This document shows, piece by piece, positions 42,663 to 53,283 of a DNA stretch of 64,000 nt (its first letter is position 1; each line of letters begins with the position of its first letter). The position numbers and the translations under genes are program-made. The stretch is from contig CAJNDS010001079.1 in the NCBI GenBank assembly GCA_905221605.1, positions 124,001 through 188,000 on the forward strand, in the 5' to 3' direction. The DNA comes from Symbiodinium natans. Taxonomy: Eukaryota > Sar > Dinophyceae > Suessiales > Symbiodiniaceae. The notes under the pieces were generated by a model. It had not been told where the DNA came from, made no database searches, and was given only the letters and a program-made list of their open reading frames with translations.

Positions 42663-42770
42663 CTCTAATAAGGCAGCGGGCATAGACTAGGGTTGTCATT
42701 CCAACTTCCACCTCAAGCCGGTCTGAGAAGGAACGCTTAAGAACCGCCTCCGTGGGGACCATGGGGTTTC
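42663..42770 (-). CDS. candidate exon
   Basis: Acceptor GGATATAG, GC donor after AGAG. Enters with 2 nt, leaves with 1 nt; 35 whole codons with VLKRSFSDRLEVEVGMTTLV. Inner acceptors would shorten it in the same frame. Confidence 0.6.
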
Positions 42771-43094
42771 CTATATCCTCAGAGAAGCATCTTAAACCCT
42801 AAACCCTAAACCCTTAAAAACAAAAAGCAAAAAAACAAAGGCAGGCGTCTTAAACCCTAAACCCTAAACCCTACAACCTAAAAAACAAAGGCAGGCGATC
42901 TGACACGATTTCTGGACCTGATGATGTTCGCCTTCGGCCCAGGAGCCTTCGAACCCCAATACCCCCCCTAACTCGAGGCCGCTCTCAAGGCGGCCACTGC
43001 CTTCAAGTGTTCCATTCAAAGGATTTGTCAAGTGGTTCAAAGTACTTAGGGCTTGAGGGTTTAGGTTTAGGGATTTTCGTCCCAGGGAAGCGAC

Positions 43095-43183
43095 AAGTGT
43101 GCCTGAGACTACTTCGTTCAACTTGTCTTTGGTCGATGGCTCGGCTTTGTCGTGGCTGGCTGCGGGCTGTTCGTTTTCAGTGT
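43095..43183 (-). CDS. candidate exon
   Basis: Acceptor CTGGCAAAG, donor GTCGCT. Enters with 2 nt; 29 whole codons with HDKAEPSTKDKLNEVVSGTL. Hydrophilic, strongly protein-like. Confidence 0.6.
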
Positions 43184-43349
43184 CTTTGCCAGGTTCATCT
43201 CAACTCTAAGCCCCAACCCCCCTAAACCCGAAACGCCCCTAAACCCTAACCTAAACACCCCTAAACCCTAAACCCTAAACCCCAAAAAACCCAATATTGT
43301 AGTATATTTATAGACGGGCCATAAGGGAAAACTATTGGTACTTATTCAC

Positions 43350-43436
43350 CCTAAACCCTAAACCCTAAACCCTAAACCCTAAACCCTAAACCCTAAACCC
43401 TAAACCCTAAACCCTAAACCCTAAACCCTAAACCCT
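43350..43436 (+). repeat. CCCTAAA array
   Basis: 12 perfect units. Confidence 0.93.
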
Positions 43437-43460
43437 ATCGTAAGGGGCCGAGGAGCTCAC

Positions 43461-43534
43461 AATCTTTGCCCTCGGCGCAGCGCCCGTGCCGGAAGCTGAG
43501 GCACGCCCGGCGGCACAAATGGGGATGGCCAAGA
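43461..43534 (-). CDS. candidate exon with Cys/His spacing
   Basis: Acceptor CTTCGGAAG, strong donor T|GTGAGC. 24 whole codons including GHPHLCRRACLSFRHGRCA. The C-x3-C ... C spacing after GHP recalls half of the CCCH-type zinc finger common in dinoflagellate proteins; that is a resemblance only. The plus strand is also open. Confidence 0.48.
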
Positions 43535-43610
43535 CTTCCGAAGTTACCCAGGGCCACAACCTCCGTGGGTTTAGGGTTTAGGGTGTAGGGTTTAGGGTTT
43601 AGGGTTTAGG

Positions 43611-43656
43611 GTTTGGGGTTTGGGGTTTGGGGTTTGGGGTTTGGGGTTTGGGGTTT
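43611..43656 (+). repeat. TTTGGGG variant block
   Basis: About seven units inside a TTTAGGG array. Confidence 0.9.
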
Positions 43657-43777
43657 AGGGTTTAGGGTTTAGGGTTTTGGGTTTAGGGTTTAGGGTTAGA
43701 AGTTACCCAATAGAAGGGATAAACGGAAGGACCCCTAGGAGGGACCCCTTTTATCTTATTTCCCTGTAGATCCCCAA

Positions 43778-44226
43778 GAAACCCTATCATTATGTATTAA
43801 CGTATGGGTTCCAAAGAGGCTTCTTAATCCGGTCTATGTCGCTAGGCGTACTTGTTCGCCGGTTTCGGGATGCCTTCCTTCACGTGTTGAAGCATCATGG
43901 CGTTGACTGTCCAACTCTTCAGGCGATACGCTATCTGAGGTCCTTCGGATTTGGTAACCAAAGTGGTATAGCTGCTAGTAGAGAGTTTGTTCATGGTGAT
44001 GAGATTTTAGCAGTGTGTTTGAGAATAGCGGAGCATGTCCCTCAACTTGATCTTCAAAGAAGAGGCAAGCCTTTTGCTAAACTCTCTCTCTCTTACTCAC
44101 GGATGACACGGATCCCCTTGCATGACGTCGTTAATGTGTTTCTCTCTTTCTCACCGAGATCATTGATATCGTTCGGAGGCTCGCGAGGCTTACAACGAAG
44201 GTGGGTAGAAACCATATCATTATGTA
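43778..44226 (+). repeat. segment bounded by 19-bp direct repeats
   Basis: GAAACCCTATCATTATGTA (43778-43796) and GAAACCATATCATTATGTA (44208-44226) differ at one base and bracket the 140-codon frame. Confidence 0.75.
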
Positions 44227-44258
44227 CCTTTTGTTTTTGTCCCTTTGTACCTAAGTAG
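43836..44258 (+). CDS. hypothetical protein, possible inserted gene fragment
   Basis: The longest frame in the window that is not low-complexity: 140 codons from an ATG, with VLKHHGVDCPTLQAIRYLRS near residue 17 and HVPQLDLQRRGKPFAKLSLS near residue 67. No domain recognised. It is several times longer than the exon islands, on the opposite strand, and lies between near-identical 19-bp direct repeats, as a retroposed or transposed segment would. An exon limited by CGCTAG and GTGGGT (about 43847-44201) is possible instead. Confidence 0.4.
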   Translation: MSLGVLVRRFRDAFLHVLKHHGVDCPTLQAIRYLRSFGFGNQSGIAASREFVHGDEILAVCLRIAEHVPQLDLQRRGKPFAKLSLSYSRMTRIPLHDVVNVFLSFSPRSLISFGGSRGLQRRWVETISLCTFCFCPFVPK

Positions 44259-44498
44259 CCCCTACATTTCCCTTAAGGTCCCTTAAAAGGGTAGGTCTTG
44301 GAGTCGAATGTTTGGGGTTTGAGGTTCGACCCTAGACCCCAAACACTAAACCCTAAACCAAGCCACTTCCCTAGTGGAAATGGTCACTTTTCTAACATGT
44401 CGTCCCTTTTGGGGGTCCTTATTGTAAGGCGACCCCTCTCCCTAAACCCTAAACCCCAAACCCTAAACCCAAAAAGGACCATAATCTAGCGAACTGAC

Positions 44499-44555
44499 CA
44501 TATGGGTTTCTCCGGGAAGGGTTCCGTCAGTGCTTCCATTCGGACCCTGCGCCTC
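44499..44555 (-). CDS. candidate exon
   Basis: Acceptor GCGAATAG, donor GTCAGT. Enters with 1 nt, leaves with 2 nt; RRRVRMEALTEPFPEKPI. Confidence 0.52.
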
Positions 44556-45252
44556 CTATTCGCCCAAAGTGCGAAGCCACGTCCCATAATAGGGCCTTAT
44601 TTAGTCTTCAAAATGCCAGCAATCCTAAACCCTCAACCCCATCAACCATACACGCTAAACCCTAAACTCCTCAATCCCTAAACCTGTAAGACCTTAAACC
44701 CTAAATTCCTAAACCCTTAAGTCCTTAAACCCTACATCTCTAATTCAATCCCTGACTCCCTAAACCCCTAAGTCCCTAAGCAACCCAAACACTGAGTCTT
44801 CAGCCCTCCAACCCTAAACTCTAAACCCTAAACCCAAGAGTGCTTGTGCGCTGCTCAGGGAGAGTACGTAGTATAAGGCAACAAAGGTTGGCAACATAAT
44901 ACGATGACTATATCACACAACTTCTGAAGTATCACAAGATCAGGTGTTGAGAAGGTAAGACAAGTTTTGGCAAGCTGAGTATAAGGCAATACAAGCAATA
45001 GAAGTAGTATAACTCAAGCTGGGGTACACCTAGCCCCAAACCATGAACTCCATAAACCCAACCTCCCCAAATGTCCACAACCAAGACATAAAAACCTCGG
45101 CACTCTAAACCCCAAACCTCCCCAAAACACCCAAAACCCAGAACGCTGCCCAAAGCAATTCTCTCAATCGAGCTTTCAGTTTTTTGTTTGCGTTTTCAGG
45201 TTAGGGCTTAGGGATGTCAGTCGAGCTTTCCTAAGATGGCCCTTGAAAGCCA

Positions 45253-45322
45253 CTGGGTTTAGGGTTTAGGGTTTAGGGTTTAGGGTTTAGGGTTTAGGGT
45301 TTAGGGTTTAGGGTTTAGGGTT
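45253..45322 (+). repeat. TTTAGGG array
   Basis: Ten perfect units. Confidence 0.92.
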
Positions 45323-45778
45323 TGATCCTCTTAAAACCTTCTTAAACCTAATAAGGGGAAATAAAAAAGGTCCCAAAGGCCTACCTTCTTGCAGAGCTTG
45401 AAGATTTAGGTGGGCTTTTGGGGCTTCGGGGTGAGCCTGTGATGCTTTAAAGTTTAGGGAACCCTAACCCTAAACCCTAAACCCTAAACCCTAAACCCTA
45501 AACCCTAAACCCTAAACCCTTCTGAAGGGGAGGGCCCTCAGCTTGAGGTATGAGTGCTTAGGGCGTTCTTCGGGTCTCAGGGTGGTTTAGCGCTACTAGG
45601 GGTTTGGAGCTTAGCGGGCCGTAAGGTTGCCCTTTGGGGCTCATGGGCTCATGGGCTCGTGGGTTTAGGGTTTAGGGTTTAGGGTTTAGAGTTTAGGGTT
45701 TAGGGTTTAGGGTTTAGGGGAGTTCAAGGCTTCGGGCTCATGGGTTGAGGGTTTTAGGGATGAGGGCTTCATGATCAC

Positions 45779-45831
45779 CCCGCCTCAGTGGAAGATTCCC
45801 CGAAACTCCCGCTGCTGCTGCAAGTCTCCGA
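45779..45831 (-). CDS. candidate exon
   Basis: Acceptor GAGGCGCAG, donor GTGATC. 17 whole codons, SETCSSSGSFGESSTEA; another frame (LQQQREFRGIFH) is open. Confidence 0.45.
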
Positions 45832-46310
45832 CTGCGCCTCCCGTGCGGGTGTCGGGTTTAGGGTTTAGGGTTTAGGGTTTAGGGTTTAGGGTTTAGGGAA
45901 TCGTGGAACAAAAAGTCCTGGCCCCCAAGTCGTGAATGTCTAGGGGCCAAGGAGTTCGAGGGATAAGGGTTTAGAGGCCTAAGCCCCAAACCCTAAACCC
46001 TAAACCCTAAACCCTATAAACCCTTGACAAATAGTCTCAGGCCGCTCCATCACGGCACCCCGGTCCCTTCTTTGAAACAATTATTGGGGTTTAGGGTTCA
46101 GGGTTCAGGGTTTAGGGTTTTATAGGGTGCTTAAGGGAGGGGAGGTAGGTTCAAGGGTGGTATGTAACCCAAGGGTTCCCTCATGCTCCCCTCCCTCAGG
46201 CTCGCTAAGCTTCCCCCCTATGAGCCCCCCTCCCTTAAGAACCCAGTTGTACACATATGCCTCACCATACAAACCCCTAGGTCTCCAAACCCAGAATTAA
46301 CCCTAGTCTA

Positions 46311-46457
46311 AGGGTAGTTATGTGGGCCCTTGAGGTGGGTCCTGAGTTCCTTTAAAGGGTGTGGAGGCCCTCGGTTTGTATAGGGTATATAGGGGGGGGG
46401 TATAAGGGAGCGTCCCCCATTTGAGGGCCCATACAGAGGGACCATGTAACTACGCTA
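46311..46457. mobile_element. inverted-repeat element, family C
   Basis: AGGGTAGTTATGTGGGCCC at the left against GGGACCATGTAACTACGCT at the right; TATAGGGTATATAGG in the middle. Confidence 0.65.
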
Positions 46458-46552
46458 CCTAAACCCTAAGCCTTAATTTACACTTAAACCCTAAAACTTA
46501 AAACCTCAACCCTCTAAACCCTTAACCTCGCACAGCCTTACACGCCCCAGGC

Positions 46553-46633
46553 CTGATCCTCTGCACCGCGGAACGGCATCTTCCGTAAACGGCAGTGCGG
46601 GTGAGGCGTGCAGCGAGCGGATTGGGCCAAAGG
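46553..46633 (-). CDS. candidate exon
   Basis: Acceptor AATGCGCAG, GC donor. 27 whole codons with PLAQSARCTPHPHCRLRKMP; phase 0 at both ends. Confidence 0.55.
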
Positions 46634-46752
46634 CTGCGCATTGAGGTTTAGGGTCGTACTCTGGCAAGTTTGAAGTGACTGATTGACCATACCCAAAACG
46701 GTTAACATGTTCCTAACCCTGAACCCTGAATCCAACAAGGCTAAGGCTACCC

Positions 46753-46926
46753 ACTTACAAGGAGGGGCCCCGCCTAGTTATACGTAGAGTCACAAGGACC
46801 CTAAATTGGGTTCTAAGGATGCTAAACAAGTCCCTTAAGTGTAGTTTAGGGTTTAGGGTTTAGGGTTTAGGGTTTAGGGTTTAGGGTTTAGGGTTTAGGG
46901 TTTAGGGTTTAGGGTTTAGGGTTTAG
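46753..46926. mobile_element. family F element truncated by a TTTAGGG array
   Basis: Left half (CTTACAAGGAGGGGCCCCG to GTCCCTTAAGTGTAG) matches the family; the right half is replaced by 12 TTTAGGG units (46843-46926). Confidence 0.65.
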
Positions 46927-47127
46927 TGTCGCACGTGGAGTTGTACTTGTACTCGTACGTGGGCCTGTTTCGGCCGATTTCTTGGAAACTGCCAATTATG
47001 CTGGTTTGTGCTTCAATCAAGTATTGACAATGATTTCTATCCCTATGAACCATACATGTCTGAATTTTTTCTCTTATTTTACCATAGCAAGCTGAAATTT
47101 TCAGCTTTCCACCTTGAAAGTCGAGAC

Positions 47128-47177
47128 CCTGCTCGCACAGGAACGAGCTGGGAAATAGGCCCTTCGGGTGCTCCAGT
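47128..47177 (-). CDS. candidate exon
   Basis: Acceptor TGGCGTTTAG, donor GTCTCG. Enters with 1 nt; LEHPKGLFPSSFLCEQ. The same frame stays open for a further 67 codons, down to the telomeric array at 46926 (KISACYGKIREKIQTCMVHR and on), so the exon could be much longer. Confidence 0.5.
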
Positions 47178-47440
47178 CTAAACGCCATGCCTCCGTCAAA
47201 ACCCTCAAACAAGCTGGAGCACCCTTGACACCCAAACGGGTGGAATCTAATCCTCAGCTTGTGGGCTCATAATACGAAAGTTGGGCTCAGGCTGAGGGTG
47301 CGGGTTGTTGGTGTTTGGGGCTGCTTTGGGGTTAAACCCTGACTAAACCCCAAGCCCTGAAGCTCTTGATCCCAAACCCTAAACCCTAAAACCTAAACCC
47401 TAAACCCTAAACCCTAAACCCCTAAAAGAGGGACCCCGGC

Positions 47441-47482
47441 CCGGCAGCTCCACTTTGCGCGACACGCGTCTCGGGGCGCCCT
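47441..47482 (-). CDS. candidate exon, frame uncertain
   Basis: Acceptor GGTCTGACAG, GC donor. Open as GAPRRVSRKVELP or RAPRDACRAKWSCR. Confidence 0.4.
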
Positions 47483-48024
47483 CTGTCAGACCGGTCGGGG
47501 GTTTTTATCATTGAAGGGTCAGGGGACGTAGAAAGTAGGGTTTAGGGTTTAGGGTTTCGGGTTTCGGGTTTCTGGTTTCGGGTTTAGGGTCTATTTTACT
47601 CCACCCGCTTTGAGCTAGCTATGAGGACTAAGCCTCAAACCTAAACCCTCAACCCGCAACCCTCAAAGGTTTAGGGTTTAGGGCTTACGTTTGAGGAGGT
47701 TGACTTGAATTACTTGTAGGGTTGCAGACTTCTCACGTCCAGGGCCGGCCTAAACATAAACCCTAAACCCTAAACCCTAAACCCTAAACCCTACTGCAAC
47801 TAGGTTGGCTCTTCAAGCCCTCTATGAGAGCTTCCCAAAAATGCAGCCCTCTAAGCCCCAAAAACGGATATACAACATACCCCAAAGGGCCTACCCAAAT
47901 AAGGAGTAAACTCTAACAAGGGAACAGAAGCGGTTTAGGGTTTAGGGCTTAGGGTTTAGGGTTTGGGGTTTAGGGTTTAGGCTTTAGGTTTTATGGTTCA
48001 GGGTCAAGAATGGCCCTTCATCAC

Positions 48025-48061
48025 GTTGGATGGTTCGGGCGCGTGTCCGAAACTAGCTAGA
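48025..48061 (-). CDS. candidate exon
   Basis: Acceptor TCCCGCCAG, donor GTGATG. Enters with 1 nt; 12 whole codons, LASFGHAPEPSN. Confidence 0.45.
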
Positions 48062-48130
48062 CTGGCGGGAGGTCGCACCCTAAACCCTACACCGCAAACC
48101 CTAAACCCCCGATACTCATGGAAGCCCTAC

Positions 48131-48177
48131 CCCCAACTGCCCCTAGAAGCCCTTGCAAAGGCTCTATGGTGCCGGCC
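48131..48177 (-). CDS. candidate exon
   Basis: Acceptor GCTCTTTGCTCCAG, donor GTAGGG. 15 whole codons, GRHHRAFARASRGSW, leaving 2 nt that fit 48025-48061. Confidence 0.5.
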
Positions 48178-48439
48178 CTGGAGCAAAGAGCTTTCCGGTA
48201 AATCCTCCTAAACCCAAGACCCAAAACCCAAAACCCTAAACCCAAGACCCTTCCCGGCACGCAAGCCCTGGGTTTAGGGTTTCGGGGTCTTTAGGTAACA
48301 TAAGCCCGAAACCCTACTTACTAAGCTCCCTGTGCCTCTAAGTAGCGCGTCCCTAAACACTAAACCAAAACCTAAACCGTAAACCCTAAACCCTAAACCC
48401 GAAACCCTAAACCCTAAACCCTAAACCCCGACAGCGCGC

Positions 48440-48499
48440 CTGCCGGTGGAAGAAGGACGACGCGGCCTCGGGCGTGGGAGAGGAGATCTCCTCCATGAC
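48440..48499 (-). CDS. candidate exon
   Basis: Acceptor GGCCCTGAG, GC donor CAG|GCGCGC. 20 whole codons, VMEEISSPTPEAASSFFHRQ, with almost every third position G or C. Confidence 0.58.
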
Positions 48500-48613
48500 C
48501 TCAGGGCCGCACGGTTGAGGGGTTTAGGGTTTAGGGTTTAGGGTTTGGGGTTTAGGGTTTAGGGTTGGGGTTTAAGGTTTAGGGTTTATAGGGTTTAGGA
48601 TTTGGGTTTAGGC

Positions 48614-48660
48614 TTCAGAGTCGCGAGGGTGAGCCGACACGCCTCCCTCACTGCTTGCAC
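48614..48660 (-). CDS. candidate exon, frame uncertain
   Basis: Acceptor GGCACAAGTAG, GC donor. Open as VQAVREACRLTLATL or ASSEGGVSAHPRDSE; the second fits the neighbouring phases. Confidence 0.45.
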
Positions 48661-49009
48661 CTACTTGTGCCACATGTGCAAGATGAGAACGCTCAACCCC
48701 GAACCCTAAATCCAAACCCTACACAGCCTGGGCCCGAAAAATCGGAGCATACACAAACATCAGCATGTCAGAACATGAGCTCAAACCCTGAGCCTCCCAA
48801 TCCTGAACCTTGAGCCCCTAAACTCCTAAACGCCCCAAACCCCAAACCCAAAAACCCCGAAACCCCAAACCCCCAAAAAACTAATCTTTAAACCTAAACC
48901 TGCTATAAAGTCTCGAGGGTCAAATCATCAACCCTCAACCCTAAACCCTAAACCCTAAACCCCGAGCCCTAAACCCTAAACCCGAAACCCTGGAAAACAA
49001 AGCAGAGGC

Positions 49010-49048
49010 CTCGAGTGGGGCTGCTTCGCGGCCACCATAGCGATCCTC
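49010..49048 (-). CDS. candidate exon
   Basis: Acceptor CCTCCCCAG, GC donor. EDRYGGREAAPLE in phase 0. Confidence 0.45.
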
Positions 49049-49183
49049 CTGGGGAGGAGGGGGCCCCTAAACCCTAAACCCTATAAACCCTAGACCCTAA
49101 AGCCGAATCCCTAAACCCAAAAAACCCTAAACCCAAAAAACCCTAAGCCCTAAACCCTAGACCCTAAACCCTAAACCCTGGAC

Positions 49184-49236
49184 CGTAGCGATGCTCAGCT
49201 GGGGGATATACGAGGCCATGTGCCCTACGCTCCCTA
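49184..49236 (-). CDS. candidate exon
   Basis: Acceptor TCCTTTCCAG, donor GTCCAG. Enters with 1 nt, leaves with 1 nt; RERRAHGLVYPPAEHRY. Confidence 0.52.
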
Positions 49237-49289
49237 CTGGAAAGGACTACAGCTTCAGACGGGTGGAGGGAGGGACTCACTACGCCCGA

Positions 49290-49850
49290 AACCCTAAAAC
49301 CCTAAAACCCTAAGACTACCCTAAAACTACCCCGAAACTACCCTGAAACTACCCTGAAACAACCCTAAAACTACCCCTAAAACCACCCTAAAACCACCCT
49401 AAAGCCCTAAAACCCTAAATCCCTAAAACCCTAGAACCCTAGAACCCTAAAACTCTAAAACCCTAAAACCCTAGGACCCTAAAACCCTAAAACCCTAAAA
49501 CCCTAACCCTAAACGCGAAAGCCCCTAAAACACAAAAACCCTAAAACCGGAAGCCCTAAACCGATAAAGCTCTGAAGCCCTAAACCGCCAATAGGCGAAA
49601 GCACTACACCCCGAGACCCTAAACAAGCCCGAGCCAGCCCTAAAACTCGAAAAAACCCCTAAAAACCACAATTTTCCAGACGAAAAGCCCGTAAACCCCA
49701 AACCCTAAGCTCCTAAACCCTAAGCCTAAACCCTAAAAACCCTAAACCCTCAAGAGCCCAAAGCCTGCCCCAACACCCTAAAATCCCTAAATGCCTTGCA
49801 ACCTTAGGGCTTAGGTAAAGGCTTCAGGTTTAGGGTTTAGGGTTTAGGGT
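49290..49850 (+). repeat. long diverged telomere-like block
   Basis: CCCTAAAA, CCCTAAAACTA and other variants without an exon candidate, ending in TTTAGGG units at 49828-49858. Confidence 0.75.
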
Positions 49851-50250
49851 TTAGGGTTAAGGGTTCAGGAACCAGCAAAGTTCATGTGATGGGACACTCA
49901 CCCTCCGCACCCCCTACCCAGGCACCTTGTCTACTTAGCCTGTTTCACATGAAGGCCCAAACTTCCCTTACAGAAGCCTTCTTCTGTGTGGAACCCTTGC
50001 TATTCGGTAACGGTCCATATACCTAGAGGTATATTGAGGGAAGGTTAAAATTCCTTGCAACCCCAAGGACCCCCAACAGATACACTCACCAATATTTATA
50101 AGAGAGCCTAAATACACTCACCAATAACAGAAATACATACCCCCAACATATAATTACACTGTAATATAAACCCAGTTTCAGATATTCCCAAAACCCCAAA
50201 CCCCAAACCCCAAACCCGAAAAGGGCTCAAAGTTTCCATCGGAAACGCAC

Positions 50251-50322
50251 AAAGTCTCCCCAAGCGCCAGCCCGACGCCACTTTCCCGCTCCACCCCCCA
50301 CGGCCTGTGTGCCCTCCGGGTC
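50251..50322 (-). CDS. candidate exon
   Basis: Acceptor CTAAACCAG, donor GTGCGT. 24 whole codons with DPEGTQAVGGGAGKWRRAGA; a second frame is open. Confidence 0.5.
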
Positions 50323-50951
50323 CTGGTTTAGGGTTTAGGGTGTAGGGCTTATTGTGGTTTGTCATGTTTTTGTGCTTGGGGGGTTGAGGGTTAGGGTTCA
50401 GGGTTTTGGGGGGGGGGGGGGGGGTGGAGGTGCAGCACAGCCTCTACAGCTGCGAAGGGCCACTAGAGACCCTACAAGCCTCAACTCTACACCCTAAACC
50501 CTAAACCCTAAACCCTAAACCTCCAAAGCTCTCAGGCCCCCAAACCATGCCCCAAATCGCCGAGCAAAATCCCTGCAAGCCGCCTAAGCCTCTCAGCCTT
50601 ACATAACGCTGTAAAGCCTACGTAGCCCTACAGTAAATTTACCCTAAATACTATACACCCTATAACCTTAAACCCAAAGAAACCTATGAACCCTACAAAC
50701 CCTGAATAAGCCTATAAGCCCTATGAATTCAAAACAAGCCCTGCAGCTCCCCTTGCCAAAGCAATGCACAAGAGCAATCCTCTCAACCCCACGACCATCC
50801 TAGGCCCCCCCCCAAGCCCACATCCTTTCCTGTCTCGGGATTCAGGGTCCCCCTGAAGCCCTAAACAAAGCCTAAACCCTAAAGCCTAAACCCTAAACCC
50901 TAAACCCTAAACGCTAGGCGTTCAAGGCCTCTGGCTTCCAGGTTTTCAAGC

Positions 50952-50981
50952 CTTTTGGGGCTTTGAGTCACCCCGCAGCCA
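50952..50981 (-). CDS. candidate short exon
   Basis: Acceptor CCTTTCAAG, GC donor. WLRGDSKPQK, phase 0. Confidence 0.42.
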
Positions 50982-51242
50982 CTTGAAAGGAAGTAGGGTT
51001 TAGGGTTTAGGGTTTAGGGTTAGGGGTTTAGGAAGCCCTGTTTGAGCCCAGCTGGGCAGACTTGAGGGTTGAGGGCCTGGGGTTTGATAGTCAAGGGTGT
51101 ACACTCAACCCTAAACCCGAAACCCCAAAACCCCTGTAGATGCCTAGATCCTACGGACCCTTGGAGGGCTTCAAGAGAACCCCAAACCCTAAACCCAAGC
51201 CCTGAACCCTAGATCCTAAACCCTAAACCCTGAACCCTAAAC

Positions 51243-51310
51243 CCCCTGGGCTTCAAGGGCTTCAAGGGCTGAGACTGGGACCTGGGTCAGGAGTGACTCA
51301 TTGCTCTCGC
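51243..51310 (-). CDS. candidate exon with telomeric splice donor
   Basis: Acceptor GCAGCCCAG, donor GTTTAGGG. Enters with 2 nt; 22 whole codons with ESLLTQVPVSALEALEAQG. Confidence 0.58.
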
Positions 51311-51505
51311 CTGGGCTGCTGAAGGCTTGGCAAGTTTGGGGTTTAAGGTGCGGGGGTTTAGGGTTTAATTAGGGTTTAGGGTTTGGGCTTTGGGGGTTGA
51401 GGGTTTGGGGTTTTCGGGGGCTTAAGGGTTGTAGTGCTTCAGAGGGGTGTGTGTGTTTTTAAGAGTATTGTGGTTTGGCCTTTGGGATTTTGGGCTTGTA
51501 ATGCC

Positions 51506-51521
51506 CCCCCCCCCCCCCCCC
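51506..51521 (+). repeat. poly-C tract
   Basis: 16 C. Confidence 0.85.
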
Positions 51522-51557
51522 AAAAGAAAAAACTAATATTCCCGGCCCGGCGCGCGC

Positions 51558-51677
51558 CCTGCCCGAAAAGCCGGTGCTCAAGTGCCTCAATGCAGTTGTT
51601 GTAGACTAGGTCGATCAGGGTCGGGACCCGGCCGCCCGGCGCATTTTCAACAAAGACGGCAAGCCACCACCCCACCC
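51558..51677 (-). CDS. candidate exon, long
   Basis: Acceptor GGGGTTGCAG, GC donor. Enters with 2 nt, leaves with 1 nt; 39 whole codons with LAVFVENAPGG and RVPTLIDLVYNNCIEALEHR. Clearly protein-like; family not recognised. Confidence 0.63.
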
Positions 51678-51725
51678 CTGCAACCCCCCCACCCCTACCA
51701 CTGCCTTAGTGTGTCTTCTGAGTTC

Positions 51726-51893
51726 GTGCGGCCAGCGTGACTAGATCGAGGGGCGCTGTCGACCGAACGCGAGCGCCGGCCACCTCTTCGTTTGTTGAAG
51801 GCGAGCAAGCAGTTGAAAGCAGCCCACCAACCTCACGACGAACTGCATGGCTCAGGTTCTGCGTGTAGTCGATCGTATTCAAGATGGAGGCCC
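51726..51893 (-). CDS. candidate exon, longest of the series
   Basis: Acceptor GGTTTAG inside telomeric repeat; GA donor. Enters with 2 nt, leaves with 1 nt that fits 51558-51677. 55 whole codons with ILNTIDYTQNLSHAVRREVG and RVRSTAPLDLVTLAA. Confidence 0.62.
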
Positions 51894-52383
51894 CTAAACC
51901 CCAAACCCTAAACCCTAAACCCATGCACCAAAGAAGTCAAGGGGTGGTGGGGTGGAGTGGGGAGCAGGGGTTGGTGAGGGCAAAGGAGTGTTGGGAACCC
52001 TGTTCTCGAACCCGGAGCCTGCTGGCCCTTCCTATTAGGGTTTAGGGTTTTCATGACAATGCTACCAGCGCCCTCGCCGTCCTAACCTCGGGTTTCGGAA
52101 ACTACCCGAAGAAAAAACTTAGAACTGACCCCGAAGCCTAATCTCCGCGAGCCCCCCCTCAGTTATTCCCTCACTTGCAAGTTGCCCAGTTAGCCTCCGG
52201 GACCCAAAGATCAAACAATAGGAACTGCGGCTGGATGCAACGGTGGAGGTCGAGAATAAACTAGGGCAAAGGGCAACCTCAACCCCCCACCCCCCCACCC
52301 ACCCTCCGCAAGAATCCTGACTACTGCACCCGACACCGGAACCCGAAACCCGAAACCCTAAACCCTAAACCCCAAACCCGTAC

Positions 52384-52438
52384 GCTGCCAGGTTGCGGCT
52401 TGTGCGTCGCCCAAACTGCCGCCGCATCTGTGGCGGTG
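52384..52438 (-). CDS. candidate exon
   Basis: Acceptor CCCCTACAG, donor GTACGG. TATDAAAVWATHKPQPGS, or HRHRCGGSLGDAQAATWQ in another frame. Confidence 0.48.
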
Positions 52439-52463
52439 CTGTAGGGGTCTTCCCAAACCCTAT

Positions 52464-52693
52464 TCAGGGCCCAAACCTTAAACCCGATGATATATGAGGG
52501 CTGTGTATTTGTTCGCTTTTTGGCGGCCCAGGTTTAAGAAGGGCACACGGGTTGCACACCCGCGAAACATACCCCGAAGCATACCCCGAAACATACCCCC
52601 GAAACATACCCCCGAAACATAGCCCCGCAACATGCCCCGAAACAAAGCCCGAAACATACCCTGATCCCAACACCTGTCGCCCGCCTCCCCCAC
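52464..52693. repeat. degenerate short tandem repeat (CATACCCCGAAA)
   Basis: 52555-52665 repeats a 12-13-bp unit about eight times; the Gly/Phe/Arg frames on the minus strand come from it. Confidence 0.75.
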
Positions 52694-52895
52694 ATTATCG
52701 AACAGTAGAGTGTATATAGCCTTCAGGGTTTTAGGTTATACCCTAACTAGGTACAGGATTGTGGGGTGTAGGTCTTACAGGGTTCGTGAGGGGTTAGTAT
52801 GGGGCTTGGGATTACTCCTAAACCCCAAACCCCAAACCCTAAACCCTAAACGTTCTTGAAACCCTACACTCCTCAAATCTCTGAATGCCCTACGC

Positions 52896-52955
52896 CGCAT
52901 CCTCAAACACAACTGGGTGCCCAGCCGCTCTCTCCAAGTCAGGGCTCAGCCCCAC
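52896..52955 (-). CDS. candidate exon
   Basis: Acceptor ACCAAGCCAG, GC donor. 20 whole codons, VGLSPDLERAAGHPVVFEDA. Confidence 0.57.
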
Positions 52956-52965
52956 CTGGCTTGGT

Positions 52966-53070
52966 GTTTAGGGTTTAGGGTTTAGGGTTTAGGGTTTAGG
53001 GTTTAGGGTTTAGGGTTTAGGGTTTAGGGTTTAGGGTTTAGGGTTTAGGGTTTAGGGTTTAGGGTTTAGG
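52966..53070 (+). repeat. TTTAGGG array
   Basis: 15 perfect units. Confidence 0.93.
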
Positions 53071-53282
53071 CGGTCCGCCGACCCTGGCGGCGTGTTGGAT
53101 GGGAAAAGGAGGTGAAAACCTCCCTCTTTCCCTCCTTACCCCCCCAAAACCCCGCAGGGGGGGGGGGGGTAGGGGGGGGTCCCCGGGCAGCTTTTCCATG
53201 GAGGGCCAGGCCACCCACACGGCATAAACTCACGGACCATAGGCGGTTTCGCACAGGACATAGGGGCCCTTTGGGAAAAACC

Positions 53283-53283
<1 letters not shown>

